A stretch of 48,473 bases of DNA from Pseudomonadales bacterium (lineage in GTDB: Bacteria > Pseudomonadota > Gammaproteobacteria > Pseudomonadales > Ketobacteraceae), in the NCBI GenBank assembly GCA_022361455.1, contig JAKSAW010000418.1, positions 1-48,473 of the forward strand, given 5' to 3'. Shown one piece after another: positions 17,295 to 25,096 of the stretch. Made by a program: the position numbers and the translations under genes. The notes beneath the pieces are model-generated. The model did no database searches. It saw only the letters and a list, made by a program, of their open reading frames with translations, and was not told the DNA's origin. Every line of letters starts with the position of its first letter. The first letter of the stretch is position 1.

Positions 17295-18902
17295 TCAGAA
17301 CGCAGCCTCATAACTAAATTCTAAAATCGAAAACTCAGTCATAGATCTCACATCCAATCCTGCAGATGGGTTATAGACAAAATTATCCAGTCGGTTGCTA
17401 TTACCATTTGAACTAGAGCCAGCCGGAATGTATTGATCACTTTTGCCATAAGCAAAGGCAACATCAATAATGGTGTCGCGATCCATGCGATAGCTGAAAC
17501 CAATACCGTAAAGATCGAAATCACCCAAAGGAATTAGAAAGTCCAACTTATCATCGGGGATACCAGAGTTTCTTGGTTCATAACCCATTCTTAGTGCCAG
17601 CGAATCGGAGTATTGATACTCCAAACCAAAGGCAAAATTAGCCGCATCCTCATAACCGCGAGGAATCACTAGTGCATCGGGTTCCACTCCTTCAATAAAT
17701 TGAATAGTGGCCAACACTGGCAGCGATTCGTCCAAGCGAAAATCAAAGGCTTCCCAAACGCTGGTTTCGGTCCATTTGTAGTCCACATTGATTTTTAAAT
17801 CCGGTAACAGCTGCAAGCTCATGCCCACAGCTAGATGTTGCGGCAAGGTGATATCGATGTAGCCACTGGATTCAATTACTCCGCCATTATCAGTTGCGCC
17901 TGTGGCTTCGACTACCGCAGCCAACAACGGATTGGAATCTGCAATAGCGTTTAATAGATTGACAATGCCATCATCCATAATGACGCGGATATCACCTTCT
18001 AATCGATCTTTCGCTTCGCTTTGATACACCATGCCCAGGGTTAACCATGGCGTTGGTTCCCAGAGGAAGCCTAAATTAAAGGTGGTAGAAATCGTTTTCT
18101 CTAACTCTACTTGCAGAGTAAATAGCGTATCAAAGGGGCTTACCTCGCCACCGCAAAGATCGATGGACACTCCTTCCCAAACAAAACCATTATCATCGCC
18201 AAAGCAGATATCATTAGTGGCCGAGTTAAGCGCACCGATTAATTGGTTAGCGGCACGATAATCTAAATCTAAGCCAACTCCCATATAAGAAAATCCGATA
18301 CCCATTCCGATGGCCAAGCTATCACTCACTTGCCAACCAATAGTGGGTGACAGGAATGTGATTCTGGCCATGCCCATTTCTCGGCCATAAAAGCGACCAA
18401 TATCATCATCGCTACGGGTATAACCCAGCATGAGAGGCGCATAAGCAGCAGTCCCAAAAGTAAGGTTACTACCGGGTGGATTATAAGAAGCACCGCCCAA
18501 AGGAGCTGCCAAAACGGGCACCTTGGTTAAACCCATCCCTGGTAAATACACCGCAAAGTTCTCTATTTCGCTTTCGGAATTAGCCATGGGGTCTTCCAAG
18601 TTCGCATCCGCTAGTAATTGCTCGTATTCATCATTGGAATAAAACTCGCCTCGAACATCCGCATCTCCCACCACCAGCTTAAGGAGCATTTTTGTGCCTT
18701 TGATTCTTGCTAAACCCGCTGGGTTAAAATGGATTGAATCAATACCAGGGGGATCAGCAGTCACTGCATTACCTAGCGAAACCGCTTTCGCATTACCAAT
18801 TAATAAGTTTTGACCCATTTGCGCGTTAGCAAAATGTACTGGACACGACAAAGCAATAAACAAACAGGCGCAGCAAAGCCTCGATCGCATTAACCGATTC
18901 AT
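17295..18902 (-). CDS. OmpP1/FadL family outer-membrane transporter
   Basis: A 535-residue outer-membrane beta-barrel of the FadL type, which admits long-chain fatty acids or other hydrophobic compounds. Signal peptide about 1-27 (cleavage ANA-QM). The mature N-terminus has the FadL hatch-like segment AKAVSLGNAVTADPPGIDSIHFNPAGLARIKG (NPAGLA motif). Strand-like segments follow: LGYTRSDDDIGRFYGREMGMARITFLSPTIGWQVSDSLAIGMG, TTFNLGFLWEPTPWLTLGMVYQSEAKDRLEG and the terminal strand FSILEFSYEAAF ending in aromatic Phe. Longer than E. coli FadL (446), with extra loop sequence. Lies 35 bases downstream of the hydrolase lipoprotein, probably one operon under the divergent TetR regulator. Confidence 0.92.
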   Translation of the reverse strand: MNRLMRSRLCCACLFIALSCPVHFANAQMGQNLLIGNAKAVSLGNAVTADPPGIDSIHFNPAGLARIKGTKMLLKLVVGDADVRGEFYSNDEYEQLLADANLEDPMANSESEIENFAVYLPGMGLTKVPVLAAPLGGASYNPPGSNLTFGTAAYAPLMLGYTRSDDDIGRFYGREMGMARITFLSPTIGWQVSDSLAIGMGIGFSYMGVGLDLDYRAANQLIGALNSATNDICFGDDNGFVWEGVSIDLCGGEVSPFDTLFTLQVELEKTISTTFNLGFLWEPTPWLTLGMVYQSEAKDRLEGDIRVIMDDGIVNLLNAIADSNPLLAAVVEATGATDNGGVIESSGYIDITLPQHLAVGMSLQLLPDLKINVDYKWTETSVWEAFDFRLDESLPVLATIQFIEGVEPDALVIPRGYEDAANFAFGLEYQYSDSLALRMGYEPRNSGIPDDKLDFLIPLGDFDLYGIGFSYRMDRDTIIDVAFAYGKSDQYIPAGSSSNGNSNRLDNFVYNPSAGLDVRSMTEFSILEFSYEAAF

Positions 18903-18937
18903 AAAGACTCCTAGCAGAATTTAATTCAGATTAAGTG

Positions 18938-20590
18938 TTAATTATTTTGCGCAAGAAAAGGCAACGTGAGTGTTCCTTGCAATCGAGTTTCGTCAGGCCA
19001 GAAAGAGCCTTGAAACATATAATGAGAATGGTAGCCATACACCAGTAGTCCGAGGGTGTCGCCCTGCTGTAATCTGACGCTCACTGCGGGCAGCTCTTGC
19101 TGACGTATTTCTCGCCCCTTAAGTGCTTTGATTTGATAGTCGATTAACTCCACACGGCTTTTGCTACTGCGCTTTACTCCTAGACCTACAAAAACCAGGG
19201 GATCTTCTTCACCCGCATTGTTCAAGGATAAATCGATAGTGGGAATGCCAAACACATCGCTCTGCGATTGGGATTTTTGTAGAGGAATAAATAAAGGTCG
19301 CATATAGCCACCTTTGACTTCCTCACTCAAGGCATCAGAATCCTTACCCCATCTAAACCAATCAAATACCATATCAACGGGCTGCATCAACCACTCTATG
19401 CGACCCGACATGCCTGCCGTCATCACTTGTTCTTGGATTTGGTAGGAACGAGTTTCAATGTCCCGACCAACAATGCTAATCCCCTTGCTTTCATCAAAGG
19501 TAATGCAGTATTCAGGCACCATTGCCGAGGCGGCTTGTTGAGAGCGCAGCTTCAGATCCCACCAACTAAGAATAATATCGGATGTTATTAAGGTTTGTTC
19601 ATCGCAATTCACTTTGCTGTCGTTGGTATAGAAAGGAATACGAGTAATCCCATCTGTTAAAGGTACATTATGACCATTTTGAATTAACAGGGTTCTTACT
19701 TCTTTATTGGCTTGCTGAAAGCAATCACGATTCCATAACGCATGATTAACATTTAACGCGGTATCAGTAAAAGCTTGAATCAATAGCGCATCGGCCTGAG
19801 GATAAGATTTCTTACCGCAGTAATAAGACAAACTACGAAGGTTCAGATCGTGAATATTTTCTTCGGTTAATTGATTAGCAAATCCATTTTTAAACAATTG
19901 CGAGGATTCCTTGTCGATATCAAAACCACTAGCGATATCACCGCCATAGTAAAGAATAGCGCCTAGTAAAGTTTTAGAGGCGCCAGGTTCAATGAGTAAA
20001 TTGAGATCATGCCAGGTCGTGATAGGAACAATCGCATCGATTCGCTCATCAAATACAGATGCCAACAACTGCGCACCACCGCCATAACTTTCGCCCACCA
20101 TACCAATTCGATAGTCTTTACCATCCCGAGCCAAATCAGGAATATTCTGGATCGCCCAATCGATTACCGACGACACGTCTTTCACTTCTTTGTCAGGCGA
20201 CATTAGCGAAATCTTGCCTTCGCTGCTGCCGAAACCGCGGTGATCATAGCTAATCACCCAGTAACCGTTCTTCCATGCTTTGAGCGCAGCTTCCCCCGAT
20301 AGTGCCACCTGAGCGTACAAGCTATAGGGTGTGGACATTCGGAACACACCAAAGCCATGGGCATGAACGATCAAAGGCGCAGACGCCCCTTTAGCCATGG
20401 CTGGCTGAAACACTGTAGCGGTGAGCTCAGTGCCATCATGACTCTCTATCACCACCTGATAGTAGGTTTCTTTGAGCTGTTGATTCTGATATTCAATATT
20501 CCCCTGCAAGGATTTCAGACTCGTACAGCCGCTGCTAGCAACGCTCAACACCCCGATAAACACCCATATTTTCAGCAACTTATACCCCAT
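18938..20590 (-). CDS. Secreted alpha/beta hydrolase lipoprotein (peptidase S15/CocE-like)
   Basis: A 550-residue lipoprotein precursor, lipobox ASSGC at about 18-22. The catalytic domain has the oxyanion stretch IVHAHGFGVFRM (about 72-83), SYDHRGFGSSEGK (about 113-125) and nucleophile elbow GESYGGG (about 165-171, Ser at GxSxGG), the S15/CocE/X-Pro dipeptidyl peptidase pattern. A candidate acid/His pair lies further on (QAFTDTALNVN, LLIQNGHNVPLTDG). The C-terminal third (about 450-550) forms a beta-rich domain as in S15 hydrolases, ending RLQGTLTLPFLAQNN. An esterase or peptidase acting on a lipid-like substrate in the envelope is inferred from the FadL partner downstream. Divergent from tetR across two palindromes, so likely repressed by it. 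Confidence 0.88.
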   Translation of the reverse strand: MGYKLLKIWVFIGVLSVASSGCTSLKSLQGNIEYQNQQLKETYYQVVIESHDGTELTATVFQPAMAKGASAPLIVHAHGFGVFRMSTPYSLYAQVALSGEAALKAWKNGYWVISYDHRGFGSSEGKISLMSPDKEVKDVSSVIDWAIQNIPDLARDGKDYRIGMVGESYGGGAQLLASVFDERIDAIVPITTWHDLNLLIEPGASKTLLGAILYYGGDIASGFDIDKESSQLFKNGFANQLTEENIHDLNLRSLSYYCGKKSYPQADALLIQAFTDTALNVNHALWNRDCFQQANKEVRTLLIQNGHNVPLTDGITRIPFYTNDSKVNCDEQTLITSDIILSWWDLKLRSQQAASAMVPEYCITFDESKGISIVGRDIETRSYQIQEQVMTAGMSGRIEWLMQPVDMVFDWFRWGKDSDALSEEVKGGYMRPLFIPLQKSQSQSDVFGIPTIDLSLNNAGEEDPLVFVGLGVKRSSKSRVELIDYQIKALKGREIRQQELPAVSVRLQQGDTLGLLVYGYHSHYMFQGSFWPDETRLQGTLTLPFLAQNN

Positions 20591-20656
20591 GCTGAATCCC
20601 CTCTGTAGTCACTATTCAATAATTCTTATAGGATACGGCTAACAAAAAACGCATCT

Positions 20657-20701
20657 CATCTATCAACCGATAGATGATTTTCAGCTATCATCTGATAGAT
20701 G
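20657..20701. promoter_or_regulatory. Two tandem palindromic operators between hydrolase and tetR
   Basis: Site 1 at 20657-20676 is a perfect palindrome CATCTATC-AACC-GATAGATG. Site 2 at 20682-20701 is CAGCTATC-ATCT-GATAGATG, matching site 1 in 7 of 8 bases of the left arm and all of the right arm. Centres are 25 bp apart. The location between the divergent hydrolase and TetR starts is what is expected of TetR autorepressor sites controlling both genes. Confidence 0.85.
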
Positions 20702-20762
20702 AAATAGTTAGTCAACCATTTTGCGTATAGACTATTGGGCTAACCAAAGCAGCGATCCCTTT

Positions 20763-21413
20763 ATGAGTACAGAGAAACAAGCCACACAAGAACCAAAAAA
20801 GCTAAGCAGGAAAGAGCAAAAAGCCCTGACTAGAGACCGCATCGTTGATGCAGGCATACAGGTATTATTAGATGATGGGTTCGATGGCTTTAAGATGCGC
20901 CCGGTGGCCAATAAAGCAGGCATTGCGCAACCGACTATCTACGCCCATTTTGAAAACATGGAAGCCTTGCTCGAAGCGATCTCGCAAAAGATAAAAGATC
21001 ATTATATCTACCCGATGCAAGCCACCATGTTAAGCATGGTGGATACCATAACTATTGATCAGCTACCCGCCCTTTTTAAAAATATATTCACTGCCATTAT
21101 TGAATTATATTTATCTAAACCGGAATTATTTTGGCACACCGTTAGCGGTGGTCGTGGCAACGCCCAATACGGTGAATTTATGCAAAAGGACTTGGATGGC
21201 TATCGACAAATTTGGTCTGATTTTTTCCTACAAAATGCCCATAAATTGGAATTGCAGATTGATAAAGAAAAAACTGATATGACCGTTGATTGTATTTTTG
21301 GGATGTTGGATGCCTTTATCTTTGGCTACTTGCAAAAGCGTTATACAGACAAAGACAAGATGGTGAATATGTTGACAGATTTTACTATGTCACAATTATT
21401 AAAGGAGACGTGA
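20763..21413 (+). CDS. TetR/AcrR family transcriptional regulator
   Basis: A 216-residue repressor with an N-terminal three-helix HTH: SRKEQKALTRDRIVDAGIQVLLDDGFDGFKMRPVANKAGIAQPTIYAHFENMEALLEAI (about 14-75). The recognition helix is in IAQPTIYAHF. The C-terminal ligand-binding half is helical, with YLSKPELFWHTVSGGRGNAQYGEF and CIFGMLDAFIFGYLQKRY. A longer TTG start at 20721 is possible, but ATG 20763 gives the standard length. It likely binds the two palindromes 62-106 bases upstream and senses a fatty-acid-like or hydrophobic inducer handled by the divergent hydrolase-FadL operon; the ligand is inference. Confidence 0.92.
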   Translation: MSTEKQATQEPKKLSRKEQKALTRDRIVDAGIQVLLDDGFDGFKMRPVANKAGIAQPTIYAHFENMEALLEAISQKIKDHYIYPMQATMLSMVDTITIDQLPALFKNIFTAIIELYLSKPELFWHTVSGGRGNAQYGEFMQKDLDGYRQIWSDFFLQNAHKLELQIDKEKTDMTVDCIFGMLDAFIFGYLQKRYTDKDKMVNMLTDFTMSQLLKET

Positions 21414-21483
21414 ACAACATATCTCCTTCTTTTGCTTTTGAGCTCTATGTAAAAACACTCCGATTGGACTCAATCAATCCTAT

Positions 21484-21945
21484 TTAAGCAATTTTTTCTA
21501 ATTGCTCGATACATTCCATGCAAGACTCCATACAAACTTTACATTCTTCATGCATATCTTTATGGACTCGACATTCCTTCTCACAATCTCTGCATACTTC
21601 AAGGCAAACCTTCGCAAATGCCTTTAGATGACGTGAATCAGATACGGTCAATTGCACCAGGGTTTGACACATGGATATAGTATCAGTGACAACATCGAGG
21701 CAATCTGCAATTTTTGTATTACCTTGTTTTACTAGCTCTATACAATGATCCCGACAAAGCTGCCCTTTTTGAATACAGTCCATCGCAGCGTCGATTAGGC
21801 TTGTGTTCCTTGGAGCATGGTGTTTATGCTCCTTGTTTGATGCAAGCGTCATACTGGACGACGCAGCAAGAGCGACCGTCAAAGCGCTGAACACAAAACT
21901 TCTTCGTGATGATTTATTGTGGATGCTCTCTTTTTTAATGCCCAT
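21484..21945 (-). CDS. Csp1-like Tat-exported four-helix-bundle copper storage protein
   Basis: A 153-residue protein with a twin-arginine signal (RR at 14-15, motif SRRSFVFS) and an Ala-rich hydrophobic part ending near 36. The mature protein has 13 cysteines arranged on amphipathic helices, with motifs CIQKGQLCRDHC, CLEVCRDCEKEC and CKVCMESCMECIEQ. Thirteen Cys and Tat export are exactly the features of Csp1 from methanotrophs, a tetrameric protein that packs Cu(I) ions into the core of each four-helix bundle. Other Csp proteins in non-methanotrophs (Csp3) are cytosolic and lack a signal. An extra HKHHAPR segment follows the signal and may add a metal site. A palindrome lies 60 bases upstream. 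Convergent with tetR. Confidence 0.9.
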   Translation of the reverse strand: MGIKKESIHNKSSRRSFVFSALTVALAASSSMTLASNKEHKHHAPRNTSLIDAAMDCIQKGQLCRDHCIELVKQGNTKIADCLDVVTDTISMCQTLVQLTVSDSRHLKAFAKVCLEVCRDCEKECRVHKDMHEECKVCMESCMECIEQLEKIA

Positions 21946-22004
21946 CAGGTTATCTCACTGGTAACGAATGTCTGATATCTTAATATAGCCACTCTACTGG
22001 AATT

Positions 22005-22022
22005 TACCATCGCGCGATAGTA
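22005..22022. promoter_or_regulatory. Palindrome upstream of the Csp1-like gene
   Basis: TACCATCGCGCGATAGTA is an 18-bp inverted repeat with one mismatched pair and a perfect ATCGCGCGAT core. It lies 60-77 bases upstream of the Csp1-like ATG, a normal distance for an operator overlapping a promoter. It does not match the CueR consensus I know. Regulator unknown. Confidence 0.5.
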
Positions 22023-22081
22023 GGCTGAGACACTGCACTCACTCTTGATTACTCTAGCAAAAATCAAAGCCAGCATACTGC

Positions 22082-22207
22082 TTAGCGTTCAGCTTGAGGC
22101 AACACCTCAACATTATCTAATGTCACTGATCCCTCCTTTCCTTGATACTGGGTATCGCTAACGCTGCGGGCAATACCACTCGAAATATTGATATCTATAT
22201 CCCTGCC
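22082..22207 (-). pseudogene. Coding-like relic, C-terminal fragment of a secreted protein
   Basis: Between a TGA at 22210 and a TAA at 22084, 41 codons are open and read ...DINISSGIARSVSDTQYQG then KEGSVTLDNVEVLPQAER. The end VTLDNVEVLPQ resembles the last strand of carbohydrate-binding or jelly-roll modules in secreted enzymes. There is no start codon in a sensible place; its first codons overlap the end of the Spy-like gene in another frame. It may be a decayed gene tail left after a recombination. Alternatively GTG 22126 behind AAGGAGG could start a 14-residue peptide. Confidence 0.35.
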
Positions 22208-22614
22208 TCAGCCGGCTCTTCAGTATTTGAGTTATGTCTTTGTCCGCGCTTGCAACAATTTCCTTTATGAACATTGAGCAGTCTATATTTCTCTCGCTTC
22301 TGTCGCCGTTTTTCCATTCGATCTTTGAGTTCGTCAAGCTGAGGCTCTGTTAATATTGCTTCAAGTTTTGTTAGCAACCCACGATGCAATGCATCCATTT
22401 TGGATTTCACTGCATCTCTGCCCTCTTTATGTATTTCCTTTCGTTGCGCATGCTGCTCTTTCATCACATTTATGAAAGCATCCATTTGTGCTTCATTTAC
22501 ATTTATCTGTTCCGCTAAGCGAGCAAAATTCGGCTCATGTCGTGGATGCATACCATTAGCATAAGCAGTCACACCAAACATCAAGAAAATTAGGGTAAAC
22601 CATTGCAACTTCAT
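22195..22614 (-). CDS. Spy/CpxP-like periplasmic protein
   Basis: A 139-residue exported protein with a signal peptide (about 1-20, GVTAYA-NG). The mature part is almost all helix with two family-type motifs, INVNEAQMDAFINVMKEQH (about 38-56) and AILTEPQLDELKDRMEKRRQKR (about 86-107; LTxxQ), as in Spy/CpxP/zinc-resistance periplasmic proteins, which act as chaperones or signalling dampers under envelope and metal stress. The C-terminal tail has NCCKRGQRH, a Cys pair and basic residues not usual for Spy. ATG 22614 follows AAAGGAG by six bases; GTG just before it is less likely. In E. coli spy is a BaeR target, and a BaeSR-like pair is present at 13173-15441. Confidence 0.7.
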   Translation of the reverse strand: MKLQWFTLIFLMFGVTAYANGMHPRHEPNFARLAEQINVNEAQMDAFINVMKEQHAQRKEIHKEGRDAVKSKMDALHRGLLTKLEAILTEPQLDELKDRMEKRRQKREKYRLLNVHKGNCCKRGQRHNSNTEEPAEAGI

Positions 22615-22718
22615 CACTTTCTCCTTTCGGCTTCAGGCCGTTATTTCATTAAAGGAAAGAGTAGAAGAAGAGTAAGGTTAGAAAAGGGATGAAATGTGCA
22701 AACAACAAGGAAGGCAAA

Positions 22719-22741
22719 GGTGATTGGAAAACCCAATCACC
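22719..22741 (-). terminator. Terminator of the GIDE-LemA gene
   Basis: On the minus strand GGTGATTGG / CCAATCACC (9-bp perfect stem, 5-base loop) followed by TTTGCCTT, 20 bases after the GIDE-LemA stop. Confidence 0.7.
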
Positions 22742-22761
22742 CTAAAGAAGATTAACAGTGC

Positions 22762-25032
22762 CTACCAACGGCCAAACTCATGGGCACCAAATTTAAAGGC
22801 CTTGGCCAGTATCACGTCCGGAAAACTCTGGATTCGACTATTGTAGGTTTCCACCGCATCGTTATATCCTGATCGCACCAAACTTATTTCCGTTTCCATA
22901 TCGGACAAGGTGCTCATAAACTTGTTCACGACCTCATTGGAGTTAAGCTCTGGATAAGCCTCTCTCAGTGCAACCAACTTGTCCTTCACCAAGGCTTGCT
23001 GCTGCATCGTGCTTTTCAAGGCTTGGGTATCTCCCACACTAGGACTGGATTCACTTCTGAGTTGACGCAATCGCTTAAGCAGCTCTTTTTCATGCTCAAG
23101 CATTTTTTGCACCACGGGCTGCAAGCTATTAAATAAATCAAAACGCTTCTGTAATAGCACATCTATATTGGCCCAGTTGCGCGACACTCGTTGTTTAAGA
23201 TATATGATGTCGTTGTAGTGAAGAATTGCGACAACCACAAAACCAAAGATCGGTGCAGTAAGCCCCGCAAATACGATATCGGAAAACGCAAAGTCTCCCG
23301 CCATACCAAAGCCAACTAACAGCACTAACATAAATAGCGAAAAGCTCGTCGTTAACAGTCCCATTCCTAGGCGTGCCTTTTTCAGCATGACGACGCTTTC
23401 GGGATAATTACTGACAATGAAGGGTGTAGCGTCATCGGCATTGGTAAGAATTAGTTCTTCTGCATTGTCTGGCCTTATTTGGCAATCACCAATGGCAAAC
23501 AATTTATCATGCACAGAGATAATGGTTTCGCTGTAGGATCTACGACCACGAGTACTGGAAAACTTATGTCGAGAAATCAACTCAGCTTCATCTAATGCGA
23601 CAGGCATGGAAGCGGTATCGTCTTTTACTAAAAAGTCGAGATAGCTTTTGTCATCAACGATGGTTACCCATTTAGCGTTCTTACCGCTACCGCGCTTTTC
23701 TTTTTCCACGTAGTGATAATAAACACATTCCCTTTGTTTAAAGGGGGAAATCATGGGAGTGTCTCCTTCACGCAGTTCTACATCCCCATGGATTTCAGCT
23801 ACACCGGGCATAATGCCTTTAATTTTTGAAGTGGGTACATTTTCAATAAACCGCTTCCAACGAATAGCTCTTATGGAGAAATAGCCAATGGCTAACGCAA
23901 GCACCCACCCAACTAGGAATTCAATCCATGGGAACCAACCTCTAATTTCACTTTTAATTTGGGGTTGTTCACGATTAATTCTCGCCCATTCAAACTCGGG
24001 TATTTCGGGCAGCTCATAGGCGGATCCTAGTAAGGCTATGCGACCAAATAAACGACTCGCATGTTCGCTAACGCCCTGGCGGCTTAGCAGCAAGCCTTCG
24101 TAAATCGACTCGATACGCTGTTGTTCAGCAACATATAAACTGGGATAAGAGTCCGGCAAACGCTCAATTTCATTCCAACCTGTCCATTGGTAGTCATGCT
24201 TTTCCAACACCATAGTGATTTGCTCTAGTGATTCTTTTTCCCGCTGCGCTATCCATTCATTAGCATTCAATAGATCTGCTCGAATCATGGCTAATCCATC
24301 GGTGCTTAAGAAAATGACTAAAGCAACCGTAAGCGCTGAAACATGCAATAGCACCCGATGAACTCGAATAACCAACATAAAAAAGTAGATGCTAAACATA
24401 CCTAAGGTAACACCACCCCATAGCCATAATAGGCCTACATGGCCGACATCGCCGCGGGCTTCACTGATAGGGTTAATGGTCACTATCGGCAAATAGTCGC
24501 CTGCGATATCAAAACGCATTTGTTGTTGCTGAATAAAGCCAAATGCGTTGATGCGATCGCCAGATTCTAAGCGCCACTCAGTGTAGCGATAATCGCCAGA
24601 TGTGGTCTCAAAACGTTCTGGTGCCTGCCAGTCTATGCCTCCGGATGACATCAGCAACATAGCACCGGTATTATCATCTAAGAAAAAAGGAACATACTTT
24701 TGCTGATCTGATTGCGTACACCAAGATTCATTACCATCGCTATCCTTGCAGCGCTTTTCCACTAAATAACGGTAGTAAACGCTGGGTACCCTAGCTTTTG
24801 GGGAAATAACGGTGCCATTGCGTTTTTGCGGTACGATATTACCGCTCAGGATCACTTCCCCAGGGATTGCGCCTACCACGTCGACTTGTGGAATTCGCTC
24901 CAGTTGGCGTAATTCTCTGAGATCTTTGAGTCCCGTTTGAGTAGCTAGAAAGGCACAATAAGCCAGCGCTACAGCAGCAATAGCTTGCAGAATAGTAAAT
25001 AAGACAGATTTAATGGTGTCGATTTGTTCCAT
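22762..25032 (-). CDS. Membrane fusion protein with two GIDE-type domains and a LemA domain
   Basis: A 756-residue protein. TM1 about 10-32; first GIDE-like domain about 50-195 (EVILSGNIVPQ, VPSVYYRYLVEKR, YTEWRLESGDRINAFGFI); TM segments about 203-226 and 230-248; a helical spacer; TM about 364-385; second GIDE-like domain about 395-555 (GVAEIHGDVELREGDTPM, QRECVYYHYVEKEKR, YSETIISVHDKLFAIGDC); two TMs about 575-620; and a C-terminal LemA domain about 627-756 (LKQRVSRNWANIDVLLQKRFDLFNSL; SGYNDAVETYNSRIQSFPDVILAKAF). GIDE is named from mitochondrial E3 ligase MUL1, but no RING finger is present here. LemA proteins are membrane helical bundles of unclear role. ATG 25032 chosen; GTG 25041 is possible. 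It lies 64 bases after the large secreted cytochrome gene, probably co-transcribed. Confidence 0.85.
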   Translation of the reverse strand: MEQIDTIKSVLFTILQAIAAVALAYCAFLATQTGLKDLRELRQLERIPQVDVVGAIPGEVILSGNIVPQKRNGTVISPKARVPSVYYRYLVEKRCKDSDGNESWCTQSDQQKYVPFFLDDNTGAMLLMSSGGIDWQAPERFETTSGDYRYTEWRLESGDRINAFGFIQQQQMRFDIAGDYLPIVTINPISEARGDVGHVGLLWLWGGVTLGMFSIYFFMLVIRVHRVLLHVSALTVALVIFLSTDGLAMIRADLLNANEWIAQREKESLEQITMVLEKHDYQWTGWNEIERLPDSYPSLYVAEQQRIESIYEGLLLSRQGVSEHASRLFGRIALLGSAYELPEIPEFEWARINREQPQIKSEIRGWFPWIEFLVGWVLALAIGYFSIRAIRWKRFIENVPTSKIKGIMPGVAEIHGDVELREGDTPMISPFKQRECVYYHYVEKEKRGSGKNAKWVTIVDDKSYLDFLVKDDTASMPVALDEAELISRHKFSSTRGRRSYSETIISVHDKLFAIGDCQIRPDNAEELILTNADDATPFIVSNYPESVVMLKKARLGMGLLTTSFSLFMLVLLVGFGMAGDFAFSDIVFAGLTAPIFGFVVVAILHYNDIIYLKQRVSRNWANIDVLLQKRFDLFNSLQPVVQKMLEHEKELLKRLRQLRSESSPSVGDTQALKSTMQQQALVKDKLVALREAYPELNSNEVVNKFMSTLSDMETEISLVRSGYNDAVETYNSRIQSFPDVILAKAFKFGAHEFGRW

Positions 25033-25096
25033 AAAAGACACTACAGCCCCAACAAGAAGTGATGGGACTATTGTAGCGTCTATTTATGCTTTGGTG

